Shown here: piece after piece, positions 1 to 8,254 of the stretch
How positions within the stretch are numbered: the first letter of the stretch is position 1
How the letters are laid out: the number at the start of each line of letters is the position of its first letter
Source: Brevibacterium sp. W7.2
GTDB taxonomy: Bacteria; Actinomycetota; Actinomycetes; Actinomycetales; Brevibacteriaceae
Reading direction: 5' to 3'
Assembly (NCBI RefSeq): GCF_018137945.1
Contig: NZ_CP073089.1
Span: 3,348,001 to 3,412,000, forward strand
DNA: 64,000 bases
The notes under the pieces: generated by a model
Databases searched by the model: none
What the model was told of the DNA's origin: nothing
Seen by the model: the letters and a program-made list of their open reading frames with translations, nothing else
Translations under genes and position numbers: made by a program

Positions 1-1
1 C

Positions 2-1264
2 GGCGAGTTCGTCGTCACCGGCGACGTCTCGAAGTACACGAAGGCGAAGTTCCTCCAGCCCGGGACGACGACCCCGATGCTCGCGCGCTTCTCCACCGTC
101 GCTGGTGAGCTCGGTTCGCCGGACTCGTGGCGCGACGTCCGCGGCTTCGCCCTGAAGTTCTACACCGAAGACGGCAACTTCGACATGGTCGGCAACAACA
201 CCCCGGTGTTCTTCGTCCGCGACCCGATGAAGTTCCCCGACTTCATCCACTCGCAGAAGCGCCTGCCCGATTCGGGTCTGCGCAGCCCGAACATGCAGTG
301 GGACTTCTGGTCGCTCTCGCCCGAGTCGGCCCACCAGGTCGCCTACCTCATGGGACCGCGCGGCCTGCCGAAGACGTGGCGGAACATGAACGGCTACTCC
401 TCGCACACCTACATGTGGGTCAACGAGGACGGCGAGAAGTTCTGGGTCAAGTACCACTTCCTCACCGACCAGGGTGTGGAGAACATGTCGAACGAGGAGG
501 CCGCGAAGCTCGCCGGTGAGGATGCCGACGTCCACCGTCGCGACCTCTTCGACGCGATCAAGGACGGCAACTTCCCGTCGTGGACGCTGCACGTGCAGAT
601 CATGCCGTACGAGGACGCGAAGACCTACCGGTTCAACCCCTTCGACCTGACGAAGATCTGGTCGAAGAACGACTACCCGCGCATCGAGGTCGGACGGTTC
701 ACGCTCAACCAGAACCCGATCAACCACTATGCGCAGATCGAGCAGGCCGCGTTCAGCCCGTCGAACACCGTGCCCGGCACGGGAGTCTCCCCGGACAAGA
801 TGCTGCTGAGCCGAGTGTTCTCCTACCCGGATGCGCAACGCAACCGCGTCGGCACGAACTTCAACCAGCTGCCGGTCAACGCTCCCGTCGTCAAGACGAA
901 CAACTACGACAAGGAAGGGCACATGCAGTACCACCACACCGGTGCTGCACCTGTGTACGCTCCGAACTCGTACGGTCGCGCCTACCAGGACACGCAGGGC
1001 GTCGTCGACAACGGGTGGGAGGCCGACGGCGAGCTCGTCCGCATGGCCTACACCCTGCACCGGGATGACGACGACTTCGGCCAGGCGCACACCCTCGTCC
1101 GCGAGGTCTACTCCGAGGAGGAGCGCCAGGAGCTCGTCAACACGGTCGTCGACATGCTCAAGTCCGATCTCGAGGAACCGGTCCTCTCGAACGTGTTCGC
1201 CTACTGGAAGAACATCGACGCAGAGGTCGGCCAGGCTATCGAGGACGGCTACCGCCAGGGCTGA
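2..1264 (+). CDS. katA: Catalase, 5'-truncated by the window edge
   Basis: Haem catalase that converts hydrogen peroxide to water and oxygen. The frame is open from base 2, giving about 420 visible residues, and the start lies outside the window. The visible part begins with the conserved stretch [13 protein letters not shown] and continues with [11 protein letters not shown], the distal-pocket Asn motif VGNNTPVFF (about 190-215) and [10 protein letters not shown]. The proximal haem-ligand motif R-V-F-S-Y-P-D has its Tyr codon at 824-826. The catalytic His expected in the first ~70 residues is off the edge. Its length fits a small-subunit monofunctional catalase. The gene symbol is a family-level guess. 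A strong hairpin follows the stop. Confidence 0.95.
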   Translation, partial: GEFVVTGDVSKYTKAKFLQPGTTTPMLARFSTVAGELGSPDSWRDVRGFALKFYTEDGNFDMVGNNTPVFFVRDPMKFPDFIHSQKRLPDSGLRSPNMQWDFWSLSPESAHQVAYLMGPRGLPKTWRNMNGYSSHTYMWVNEDGEKFWVKYHFLTDQGVENMSNEEAAKLAGEDADVHRRDLFDAIKDGNFPSWTLHVQIMPYEDAKTYRFNPFDLTKIWSKNDYPRIEVGRFTLNQNPINHYAQIEQAAFSPSNTVPGTGVSPDKMLLSRVFSYPDAQRNRVGTNFNQLPVNAPVVKTNNYDKEGHMQYHHTGAAPVYAPNSYGRAYQDTQGVVDNGWEADGELVRMAYTLHRDDDDFGQAHTLVREVYSEEERQELVNTVVDMLKSDLEEPVLSNVFAYWKNIDAEVGQAIEDGYRQG

Positions 1265-1313
1265 TTCGCCCACGGGCACCCGGCCCACCGTCGGGTGAGC
1301 CGCGGCCCGGTCC

Positions 1314-1371
1314 GAGCGCCCGAGCGCCGATCCGCCTCCCCCACGGGAAGCGGTTCGGCGTTCGGGCGCTT
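1314..1371 (+). terminator. Terminator-like hairpin after catalase
   Basis: The arms at 1314-1335 and 1350-1371 are imperfect inverted repeats of 22 bases with three mismatches around a 14-base loop. They begin 50 bases after the catalase stop. No strong T-run follows, which is usual in this GC-rich sequence. Confidence 0.6.
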
Positions 1372-1387
1372 CGTCGTCTGGCAATTT

Positions 1388-1395
1388 AGTTAACT
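1388..1395. promoter_or_regulatory. AGTTAACT palindrome upstream of the MMPL exporter
   Basis: A short AT-rich palindrome lies 18 bases before the exporter start, in an otherwise GC-rich region. It could be a -10 region (TAACTT at 1391-1396), which would imply a very short leader. It could also be half of an operator for the neighbouring MarR repressor. No convincing Shine-Dalgarno sequence is visible before the start codon. Confidence 0.3.
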
Positions 1396-1413
1396 TGGTG
1401 AAATACTGACTCC

Positions 1414-3645
1414 ATGAAGGACTCCCCTCGATCACCCGGCGCCCTCCGCATCCTCATCCCCATCGTGCTCATCCTCGCCTGGCTCGCCGTCTTCGGCTTC
1501 GGCGGCGCGAGTTTCTCAGACATCAGCGAGGTCTCCTCCGACGAACGGTCGAGCTTCCTCCCCGACAGCGCGGAGTCGACCCGCGTGCAGAACGAGATCA
1601 CGGAGTTCACCGGATCCGATGCCGTTCCCGCGATCATCGTCGCCGAACGCCGTGACGGCCTCGCCGAGGCGGACCGCACAGGTCTCGAGGAGCTCGCCGA
1701 CAGCGCGGCAACCACGGTCCCCGGGGCGTCGGCGTCCCCGGTCATCCCCTCCGAGGACGGGCAGGCAGTGGAGATCGTCGTCGCTGTTCCCTCCGACGCC
1801 GAGGTCGGCGACGCCGTCACCGCGCTGGAAGCCGAGGCGCAGACGGTCCTGCCGGATGACCTCGGCGTGTGGGTGAGCGGGCCCGCCGGGTTCACCGCCG
1901 ACCTGCAGGAGGCGTTCAGCGGCATCGACGGCATCCTCCTCCTCGTCGCCCTCGCCGTCGTCTTCGTCATCCTCGTCATTGTCTACCGCTCCCCCCTGCT
2001 GCCGATCCTCGTCCTCCTCGAGTCGATGACCGCGCTCTGCGCCGCCGTCCTCCTCAACGTCGCCCTCGCCCGGGCCGACGTCGTCACGCTCAACGGCCAG
2101 GTGCAGGGGATCCTCTTCATCCTCGTCATCGGCGCGGCCACGGACTACTCCCTCCTCTTCATCGCCCGGTACCGGGAGGAGCTGCGCGACACCGAGTCGC
2201 CGCGCACGGCCGCGTGGCGGGCGGTGCGGGGTGTGCTCGAGCCGATCGCCGCCTCCGGCGGCACTGTCATCGCGGGTCTCCTCTGCCTGCTCCTGTCCGA
2301 TCTCGGGTCGAACTCGGCTCTCGGCCCGGTCGCCGCGATCGGCATCGTCTGCGCGATGCTCACTTCGCTGACGTTCCTCCCGGCCCTCCTCGCCGTCACC
2401 GGCCGTGTCGCGTTCTGGCCCCGGGCCCCGCGGTTCGGCACCGCTCACCCTGTCCTCACCGGCCCCGAGGCGACCGGGCCCTGGTCCCGCATCGGCCGTG
2501 TCGTCGCCGCAGGTCCCAAGCGGATGGCCGCCGGGGTCACGGTCGTCCTCGTCCTCGGGTGCGGCGGTCTCCTCGTCCTCGACGCCGAGGGGGTCCCGCA
2601 GAGCGAGTTCGTCCTCGGCGAGTCCGAGGCCCGTGACGGGCAGGTCGTCATCGACCGTCACTTCCCCGGCGGATCGGGCACCCCCGCCTACGTCCTCGCT
2701 GATGATTCGGAACGGGACAACGTCGCCGAGGCGATCGCCCGGACCCCCGGAATCGACGGGGTCGCGCTCATCGCCCAGGATTCGCCGTCCGGAACCGTTC
2801 CCGTCGACGACTCCGGCGAGGTCGAGAGCGCAGGCCCGGCCGGAGGCGGTCCCGGCGGCGCGCAGGCCCCGGCTGCCGAGCCGACCGTCATCGACGGTGA
2901 GGTGATGTTCTCCGTCACCCTCTCAGATCCTGCGGACTCCCTCGAGGCCGAACAGACCGTCCGCGACCTCCGGGCTGAGCTGGGCCCCTACGATGCGGCA
3001 GTGGGTGGGAGCACGGCCGTCGACCTCGATACGAACGAGACCTCCTCGGCCGACCGGTCGGTGATCATCCCGATCGTGCTCGTCGTCATCACGATCATGC
3101 TCGCCCTGCTTCTGCGCTCCCTCGTCGCGCCGCTCGTCCTGCTTGCGACGACGGTGCTCAGCTTCGGCACGGCGCTGGGGCTCAGTGCGCTCATCTTCCA
3201 GGTCATCGGCCAGCCGCAGTCGGATCCGTCCGTGCCGCTCTATGCGTTCGTCTTCCTCGTCGCTCTCGGCATCGACTACAACATCTTCCTCATGACCCGG
3301 GTCCGTGAGGAGACCTTCGACCACGGCACGAAGGAGGGGACGCTGCGGGGTCTGTCGGTGACCGGAGGGGTGATCACGAGCGCGGGCATCGTGCTCGCCG
3401 CGACCTTCGCCGCCCTCGTCGTCATCCCGATCCAGTTCCTCCTCCAGCTTGCGATCATCGTCGCCCTCGGCGTCCTCCTCGACGCCCTCGTCGTCCGCAC
3501 CCTGCTGGTGCCGGCGCTGGCGATCTGGATCGGCGACCGACTGTGGTGGCCCTCGCGGCTTGCACGTCCGCGCCGCCCCGATGCGCGTTCAGCGACGACG
3601 GCCGCGGACGAGTCGTCGGCGACGAGGCTGCTGGCGCGGCGCTGA
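1414..3645 (+). CDS. MMPL/RND family exporter
   Basis: A 743-residue inner-membrane RND-superfamily transporter of the MmpL type, likely driven by proton motive force and exporting lipids or hydrophobic drugs. The layout is the usual tandem one: an N-terminal membrane helix (about 12-30), a soluble porter domain, five or more helices (about 170-340), a second soluble domain with a Gly/Pro-rich insert near 470-490, and a second helix block. The two diagnostic Asp-Tyr relay motifs are present in GAATDYSLLFIARYREEL and ALGIDYNIFLMTRVREE. It is monocistronic and ends convergently with a MarR gene that may regulate it; the substrate cannot be read from the sequence. Confidence 0.9.
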   Translation: MKDSPRSPGALRILIPIVLILAWLAVFGFGGASFSDISEVSSDERSSFLPDSAESTRVQNEITEFTGSDAVPAIIVAERRDGLAEADRTGLEELADSAATTVPGASASPVIPSEDGQAVEIVVAVPSDAEVGDAVTALEAEAQTVLPDDLGVWVSGPAGFTADLQEAFSGIDGILLLVALAVVFVILVIVYRSPLLPILVLLESMTALCAAVLLNVALARADVVTLNGQVQGILFILVIGAATDYSLLFIARYREELRDTESPRTAAWRAVRGVLEPIAASGGTVIAGLLCLLLSDLGSNSALGPVAAIGIVCAMLTSLTFLPALLAVTGRVAFWPRAPRFGTAHPVLTGPEATGPWSRIGRVVAAGPKRMAAGVTVVLVLGCGGLLVLDAEGVPQSEFVLGESEARDGQVVIDRHFPGGSGTPAYVLADDSERDNVAEAIARTPGIDGVALIAQDSPSGTVPVDDSGEVESAGPAGGGPGGAQAPAAEPTVIDGEVMFSVTLSDPADSLEAEQTVRDLRAELGPYDAAVGGSTAVDLDTNETSSADRSVIIPIVLVVITIMLALLLRSLVAPLVLLATTVLSFGTALGLSALIFQVIGQPQSDPSVPLYAFVFLVALGIDYNIFLMTRVREETFDHGTKEGTLRGLSVTGGVITSAGIVLAATFAALVVIPIQFLLQLAIIVALGVLLDALVVRTLLVPALAIWIGDRLWWPSRLARPRRPDARSATTAADESSATRLLARR

Positions 3646-3710
3646 ACGCCGTGGCTGAGTGTTGAACGCAAGGGCGGCGTGGCGACCGCCAGGGCAGGGA
3701 CCTGTGCTGG

Positions 3711-3740
3711 GCTTCGAGTGCAGCTGTGTGCACTCGAAGC
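3711..3740. terminator. Bidirectional hairpin between the convergent exporter and MarR genes
   Basis: Perfect 12-base arms (3711-3722 and 3729-3740) surround a 6-base loop. The position midway between two convergent stops fits a shared terminator. Confidence 0.7.
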
Positions 3741-3780
3741 ACTTCGGACTCAAGCGTCGACCCAGTCCGCTGGGGTTGAG

Positions 3781-4377
3781 TCAGGTGCCCGGTTGGTCGG
3801 AGGCGGAGTCTGACTCGGCGTCGGCCTCTGCCCAGCCCTGCCCGCTCAGGGCGATCTCCTCGCGGGTGTCGCGGAGGAAGCGGATGACGACCTCACGTTC
3901 GTCCCGGGTGAGTCGGGCTGCGGCGTGGAAGCGCCTCGCCTGCTGCCGACCGACGGTCTCCATCGCCGAGGCGTAGGTTCCCTGCGTGATCGACACGGTC
4001 TGCGCGCGGCGGTCGTGCGGGTGCGGGGCGCGGGTGATGTGGCCGCCGCGTTCGAGCCGGTCGAGGAGCTTCGTCGTCGCCGCCGGTGAGATGGTCAGGT
4101 GTGCGGCGATTCCGCCGGGTGTGCCGAGGATGTCGCGATGACGGCAGACGATGAGGTAGTGAAGCGCCTTCATGTCCGTGGCGCCGAGGCGCATATAGCG
4201 ACGGGAGGCCTCGGAGAGCTCCTGCTCGGTGTCGCGGAGCTGACCGAAGGCGGTCATGAGCTCCGTGATCTGCTCGACGTCGGCGGGGTCCATGCCGGAG
4301 CGGTCGACGAGGCTCTGCTGCGGGTCGCTGGCGTCGACGTCATAGACGGCCGATCTCTCGACGACTTCGCTCGCCAC
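3781..4377 (-). CDS. MarR family transcriptional regulator
   Basis: A 198-residue winged-helix DNA-binding regulator. The core matches MarR proteins: a helix with the LGATDMKALHYL segment, the recognition region IAAHLTISPAATTKLLDRLERGGHI, and the wing with HPHDRRAQTVSIT (D-x-R-R). I chose the GTG at 4377 because GGAG lies six bases upstream. The open frame runs further upstream to 4560 but enters the hairpin repeat, which looks non-coding. It has a longer N-terminal arm of about 40 residues than typical MarR proteins. It converges on the MMPL exporter, a common regulator/exporter arrangement, so it may repress that gene; this is inference. Confidence 0.88.
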   Translation of the reverse strand: MASEVVERSAVYDVDASDPQQSLVDRSGMDPADVEQITELMTAFGQLRDTEQELSEASRRYMRLGATDMKALHYLIVCRHRDILGTPGGIAAHLTISPAATTKLLDRLERGGHITRAPHPHDRRAQTVSITQGTYASAMETVGRQQARRFHAAARLTRDEREVVIRFLRDTREEIALSGQGWAEADAESDSASDQPGT

Positions 4378-4517
4378 GCTCTGCTCCCACTCTGCCTCGC
4401 CATTCCGGGGCCCATCGCACCCCGTGAGTCTCCCATCCATGCTACAGCGGGGTTTCCGAGCCTCCACCTCCTTCGCCAGGAGCGCCCACGTCTGCCCTCG
4501 CCCCACCGTCGGCTTTC

Positions 4518-4598
4518 TCCGCGAGGAGGATCCGGTTCGAATCCCAGCCTGATTTCGCACTCGATCCTCCTCGGGGGCGACTCCTCAGACCCGCCGCG
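4518..4598. repeat. Direct repeat copy 1, hairpin-forming, left border of the RES module
   Basis: About 80 bases nearly identical to 6072-6151 in the same orientation, with about four mismatches and one indel. Inside are perfect 10-base inverted arms GAGGAGGATC and GATCCTCCTC. An inner TTCGAATC..GATTTCG pairing extends the hairpin. The 4589-4598 end resembles the last codons of the methyltransferase that contains the other copy. It lies just beyond the toxin 3' end. Confidence 0.85.
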
Positions 4599-4647
4599 GC
4601 GGCCCACCGCAACCTCTGGCTCCCCCACTCCTCGCTCCGGCGGCGGG

Positions 4648-5344
4648 TCAGAGTTCGGTGACGATGCCCCAACGGGCGAGTCGGGCCGCAAGCCAGTCGA
4701 AGCCGCCACCGTCACTGAGGTCATCGAACGACTGCAGCAGGTCCCCTGGCCGGGCTCGTTCGAACGATGGGGCCGACTGCCCCGAGTCGAAGAAGACGAA
4801 GGCCAGTCCCGAGGGATCTCGCCGCGACACATAGCGGATTCCGTCGAAGCCCGCTCGCCAGGCGGCGCGCGCCCAGGGGATCGTCTCCGCATATCGGTCC
4901 GACCCGGGAGATGTCAGTTCGTCCGGCGGCAGGTTCAGTGTGTGCATGTCAGCGCCTGCCAGAGAGGCCACCCTGAGGTCCCGGCTCGCACGGACCTGGG
5001 CCAACACCCGACCGCGGAACAGCGCGTGGAAGGGCCTCGGTGTCGTCAGGCGCGCGGTCGCGAAGCAGCGTCTCCCAGAGCGCGACGTTCTCTGAAGGCG
5101 ACGCAAAGAGCGTCGGGACCGGCCTCGCGGGCTCTGCATCATCGAGGAAGAACGAGAACCGCGAGACTGGGAAGACATCGTCCCTCTGCGTCGCCTGGAC
5201 TGCCAAGGACGTTCCCGGATTGAAGTCGTTCGGCGCACGGTTCGATGGTCCCGGCGAGTACACGCGCAGGAGAACGGTCCCTGCGGAAACCAGATCCTCG
5301 GCGGGCTCGAAAGGGTCTGGCGGCGTCGCCACCGGTGGCGCCAT
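4648..5344 (-). pseudogene. RES-domain toxin, reading frame disrupted
   Basis: RES toxins (MbcT/ParT family) degrade NAD or ADP-ribosylate targets; the name reflects conserved Arg, Glu and Ser. The first part (5344 to about 5060) reads LLRVYSPG, then SRFSFFLDD and SENVALWETLLRD, containing the expected Arg and Glu. The remainder, in another frame down to the stop at 4648, reads TTPRPFHALFRGRVLAQV and later WARAAWRAGFDGIRYVSRRDP. Joining the halves needs one base removed, giving exactly 231 residues. The shift lies near 5049-5057 in a GC-repeat. It starts at an ATG overlapping the antitoxin stop (ATGA). It may be a real mutation or a sequencing error in a GC dinucleotide run. Confidence 0.8.
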
Positions 5345-5946
5345 CAGACGTCCGCGAGGGCGGCCGCTGCCGTGGAGAGGAACTCGGGGTCTCCCGCGCT
5401 CCGCGCCGGCAGGTCGCCTGAGAACCTCGGAGAGGGCGCGGCCGCCCAGATCGCAAAGTCTCGACCGGCTAACCCGAGCTCGTCGAGCATGGCAGCCATC
5501 GGAGCGACCCAATCACGGACGGCTCGGGTTTCGGGATCGATCTGGAAGGCGGGATAGAGCGTCCTTCCTGCATGCTCGACGCGGATGAGGCTGCCGGATT
5601 TGGAGCGCTGAGCTGCCCAGTTGCGACCGCGGCCGACATACTCAGCCATCTCACCCGCACTGAGCAGACGCGTCTCGTCACTGCCCTCGAGCGCGGCCAG
5701 TCGTCGCTGGGATGCCGCCAAGCCCGCAGCGATGGCCGGGCTCGACTGCGCACTCGCGATGCTGCTCTGCAGTTCGCCCTCGAGCACCTCGAATCGCAGC
5801 AGGCGCAGATCGTCTTCGAGCTCGTTCAGACGGGTGATCGCAGCGTGGGGAGACAGTCCTCTGAGCGAAGCGCGCAGAGATTTGACAGCGTCGTGGACCG
5901 GCTGTCCGCCATCGGTGTCCGCACGCGACCCGGAAACTGCGCCCAT
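5344..5946 (-). CDS. Xre/MbcA/ParS-type antitoxin of the RES module
   Basis: A 200-residue protein encoded immediately before the RES toxin with an ATGA overlap, the standard antitoxin-toxin order. A long helical N-terminal part (residues about 20-100, rich in Leu/Ala/Glu) precedes a helix-turn-helix-like segment, AGEMAEYVGRGRNWAAQRS. The C-terminal toxin-binding part carries the family pattern LYPAFQID, then a conserved W, and ends with P-x-F. The ATG at 5946 has GGAG six bases upstream. Antitoxins of this class bind the toxin and repress their own promoter. An inverted repeat around the likely -10 box supports autoregulation. Confidence 0.8.
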   Translation of the reverse strand: MGAVSGSRADTDGGQPVHDAVKSLRASLRGLSPHAAITRLNELEDDLRLLRFEVLEGELQSSIASAQSSPAIAAGLAASQRRLAALEGSDETRLLSAGEMAEYVGRGRNWAAQRSKSGSLIRVEHAGRTLYPAFQIDPETRAVRDWVAPMAAMLDELGLAGRDFAIWAAAPSPRFSGDLPARSAGDPEFLSTAAAALADV

Positions 5947-5968
5947 CACCCACTCCAATCGTGCGTAT

Positions 5969-6000
5969 CGTGCATTCCATTCTATTGCCTTAACTGCACG
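5969..6000 (-). promoter_or_regulatory. Putative promoter and operator of the RES module
   Basis: On the minus strand TAGAAT (5984-5979) is a good -10 box, 33 bases before the antitoxin ATG. It is bracketed by inverted 6-mers CGTGCA (5969-5974) and TGCACG (5995-6000), a plausible binding site for the autoregulating antitoxin. The -35 match is weak. Confidence 0.4.
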
Positions 6001-6071
6001 AAGGGAACCGATCGAACCACTGGGCGTCGCCGAGGTGGCGGGAAGACAGCCCGGCAGGGCGACAAAGCGCG

Positions 6072-6151
6072 TCCGCGAGGAGGATCCGGTTCGAATCCCA
6101 GCCCGATTTCGAACTCGATCCTCCTCGGGGAGACGCCTCAGACCCGCCGCG
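6072..6151. repeat. Direct repeat copy 2, hairpin-forming, right border of the RES module
   Basis: The partner of 4518-4598. It contains the same GAGGAGGATC/GATCCTCCTC arms, and here the inner arms TTCGAATC and GATTTCGAA pair better. The last 14 bases are the 3' end of the methyltransferase gene (codons Arg-Arg-Val and stop), so the hairpin probably serves as that gene's terminator. This copy may be the ancestral one. Confidence 0.85.
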
Positions 6152-6893
6152 CCTCGATGAGATGGCGGGTCGAGTGGGCGACGAACGGGCCGTCGGATGC
6201 GATGCGCTCGTGGAGTTCGCGCAGGCGGTCCCGGTATCCCTCGACGGTGAAGCCGGGCACCCACCAGACGACCTTGCGCAGGAGGTAGACGACGGCGGCG
6301 ACGTCGTGGATCTCGATGCGCAGGTCCGCGGTCCGGAGGTCGACGATCTTGAGGCCCGCCGCCTCGGCGGCAGCGGCCTCGTAGTCGGGGTGCCGCGCCC
6401 GCCTGGCCTGAGGCTGGGGGCCGAGGAAGAACTCGATGAGTTCGAAGACACTCGCCGGACCGACGTGCTGGGCGAAGTACGTCCCACCCGGTCGGAGCAC
6501 GCGAGCGATCTCCGCCCACCAGATCGTCGCCGGGTGTCGACTCGTCACGAGGTCGAAGGCGGCATCGGCGAAGGGCAGCGGGGGTTCGTCGGGATCGGCG
6601 ACGACGACCACCCCGCGGGGATGGAGGAGGCTGGTGGCCCGTGCGATGTTCGGCGGCCACGACTCGGTGGCTACGGCCGTCGGCGGGAACCGGGCCGCCT
6701 CGGCGAGGACCTCTCCCCCACCGATCTGGATGTCGAGCGACGCCGAAGCGGCAGCCAACCTCGAGGCCAGCTGCCGGGCGTAGCCCCACGGGGGCCGCTC
6801 CTCAGTGGCGCGGCCCTCGAGCCACGCGAAGTCCCACCCGGAGACGTCGGCGTCGGCGCCGAGGGCGATGAGATCGTCGAAGGAAGTGCTCAC
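6138..6893 (-). CDS. SAM-dependent methyltransferase, class I
   Basis: A 251-residue Rossmann-fold methyltransferase. The SAM-binding region is IQIGGGEVLAEAA (a degenerate GxGxG). It is followed by the acidic-loop region VVVVADPDEPPLPFADAAFDLVTSRH, LRPGGTYFAQHVG (post-IV motif) and a C-terminal substrate region with VVYLLRKVVWWVPGF. The chosen start is the GTG at 6893, which overlaps the preceding gene's stop as GTGA. The longer frame upstream is the shadow of the DUF3151 gene. The substrate is unknown; relatives act on small molecules. The 3' end sits within the hairpin repeat. Confidence 0.85.
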   Translation of the reverse strand: MSTSFDDLIALGADADVSGWDFAWLEGRATEERPPWGYARQLASRLAAASASLDIQIGGGEVLAEAARFPPTAVATESWPPNIARATSLLHPRGVVVVADPDEPPLPFADAAFDLVTSRHPATIWWAEIARVLRPGGTYFAQHVGPASVFELIEFFLGPQPQARRARHPDYEAAAAEAAGLKIVDLRTADLRIEIHDVAAVVYLLRKVVWWVPGFTVEGYRDRLRELHERIASDGPFVAHSTRHLIEARRV

Positions 6894-7348
6894 CCCGCGA
6901 CGATGGCGTCGATCGCGGTCGGGTCGGAGGACCGGAGGAACTCCTCGATGCGCGCGGCCTCTTCGCTCTCCCCGATGCCCGCCGAGGCGCGGCCGAGGGC
7001 GTAGAGCGCGCGGAGGAATCCGCGGTTGACCTCGTGCGACCACGGGATCGGTCCGGCTCCGCGCCAGCCGGCGGCCCGCAGAGCGTCGAGTCCGCGGTGG
7101 TAGCCGACCCGGGCGTACGCGTAGGAGTCGACGAGCCGCCCTTCGGCGTGGGCCTCATCGGCGAGCACCGCCCACGCGAGCGAGGAGGCGGGGAGGTCGG
7201 CGACGATGTCGAGGGCCTCCTCACCGGCATCGAGGCGGCGCTGCGCCTCGACATCGGGGTGGTCGTCGGGGAGGAACGTCGGCTGGGGGCCGAGCTGACC
7301 GGCGTCGAGGTTGCCGATGTGGGAGGGATTGCCGATGGGCTGCGTCAT
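6890..7348 (-). CDS. DUF3151 family protein
   Basis: A 152-residue soluble protein of a family conserved across Actinobacteria without assigned function. Recognisable segments are GPQPTFLPDDHP near the N-terminus, LPASSLAWAVLADEAHAEG and SYAYARVGYHRGLDALRAAGWRGAGPIPWSHEVNRGFLRALYAL. The Ala/Leu helices suggest a TPR-like all-alpha fold. AGGAG sits six bases before the ATG. It is translationally coupled to the downstream methyltransferase by GTGA, so the two are likely co-expressed. Confidence 0.85.
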   Translation of the reverse strand: MTQPIGNPSHIGNLDAGQLGPQPTFLPDDHPDVEAQRRLDAGEEALDIVADLPASSLAWAVLADEAHAEGRLVDSYAYARVGYHRGLDALRAAGWRGAGPIPWSHEVNRGFLRALYALGRASAGIGESEEAARIEEFLRSSDPTAIDAIVAG

Positions 7349-7374
7349 GGTCGTCTCCTGTTCGCGGGATCGTA

Positions 7375-7413
7375 GACACGGGACCGCCGAGGCGGGTCCC
7401 CCGTCATCGTGTC
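7375..7413 (-). terminator. Hairpin after the GDPD-like gene
   Basis: Outer arms GACACG (7375-7380) and CGTGTC (7408-7413) enclose inner arms GGGACC and GGTCCC. The structure begins just beyond the stop at 7418 and fits a terminator. It contains one copy of the CGCCGAGGCG motif (7385). Confidence 0.45.
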
Positions 7414-7417
7414 ACAT

Positions 7418-8254
7418 TCAGTTCGTCTTCACGGTCGAGGGCAGGACCGCGTACGGGTTCGTGGCCAGCGCGCCGATGACCCCCTGGGAGGCCAGCTCAT
7501 CGAGCTGCTTCTTGTCCGCGACTCCGGTCGCCCAGACCCCCAGACCCGAGTCCGTCCAGTCACCGGCGTCGGCGGCGTCGACGGCGACCATCGTGTACCC
7601 CTGATCGGCGAGCTCCTTCTCCGCCGTGGCGGTCGTATCACCGACGAACATCGCATCGATCCCGGCGTCGGCGGCGGCGCGGGCCACCTCCGCGTCGGCG
7701 GTGCGCACGATCGTCGAGGCCGCCATGTCCGCCTCGGCGATCGCGGCCAGGGCCGGTTCCGCGGTGGCCTGATCCGGGATGAGCGGCACGACCACGGTGC
7801 TGCCGGCGACGGTGTCGAGCACCTGCTGCCACGTCATCGGCGTGCCCGGTTCGGTGCCCTTGCGCGGGGGTGTGATCGTCTTCTCCGCGAACTGATCGAC
7901 GGTGAGCCCGCCGAGGCCGTCGGGCAGCCCCAGCGTCTCAGCCGTCGTCTCGGGGTCGGCGGCGACGACGGTGCCGTCGTCGAGGGTGGCCAGCGTCGGG
8001 GCGGGAAGGTAGCCGAACTTGACGTTCTCGGTGAAGGCGAGCTTCGAGTTGGGCGGGTACACCTCGGACCCGCCGTCGAGGGCGGCGACGGCCGGCGGGG
8101 TGAGATCGTCGACGGTGAGCCTGTCCTTGTCGCCGAAGACGTTGACGAGTAGGACGACGATGAGGCCGAGGGCGACGACGGCGCCGGCCCACAGGGGCGC
8201 GTTGAACTTCTTCGGCTCCGGCTGTTCGGGCATCGGGATGCGATCCTCGCTCAT
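7418..8254 (-). CDS. Membrane-anchored, apparently inactive GDPD-like protein
   Basis: A 278-residue protein with a short cytosolic N-terminus, one membrane helix (about 21-40, ALGLIVVLLVNVFG) and an extracytoplasmic domain. The domain follows the glycerophosphodiester phosphodiesterase pattern: PPNSKLAF in place of PENTLAAF, then a DDGTVVAADPETTAETLG segment, GGLTVDQFAEKTITPP, and a PMTWQQVLDTV segment. The His-Arg, the Glu of ENT and the acidic pair of IELDV are not at the expected places. I therefore infer a TIM-barrel that has lost diesterase activity. The start is the ATG at 8254, overlapping the upstream glycosyltransferase stop (ATGA), so the two are probably made together. Confidence 0.7.
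   Translation of the reverse strand: MSEDRIPMPEQPEPKKFNAPLWAGAVVALGLIVVLLVNVFGDKDRLTVDDLTPPAVAALDGGSEVYPPNSKLAFTENVKFGYLPAPTLATLDDGTVVAADPETTAETLGLPDGLGGLTVDQFAEKTITPPRKGTEPGTPMTWQQVLDTVAGSTVVVPLIPDQATAEPALAAIAEADMAASTIVRTADAEVARAAADAGIDAMFVGDTTATAEKELADQGYTMVAVDAADAGDWTDSGLGVWATGVADKKQLDELASQGVIGALATNPYAVLPSTVKTN

Noticed and set aside
4378..4560. 61-codon N-terminal extension of the MarR gene
   Set aside because: It runs into the hairpin repeat and has no family similarity. The internal GTG has a good ribosome site.
4518..4598. tRNA-like T-arm sequence (GGTTCGAATCC) in the hairpin repeat, also at 6072-6151
   Set aside because: The flanking arms do not make a 5-bp T-stem and no anticodon or acceptor arms are present. 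The dominant fold is a single long hairpin.
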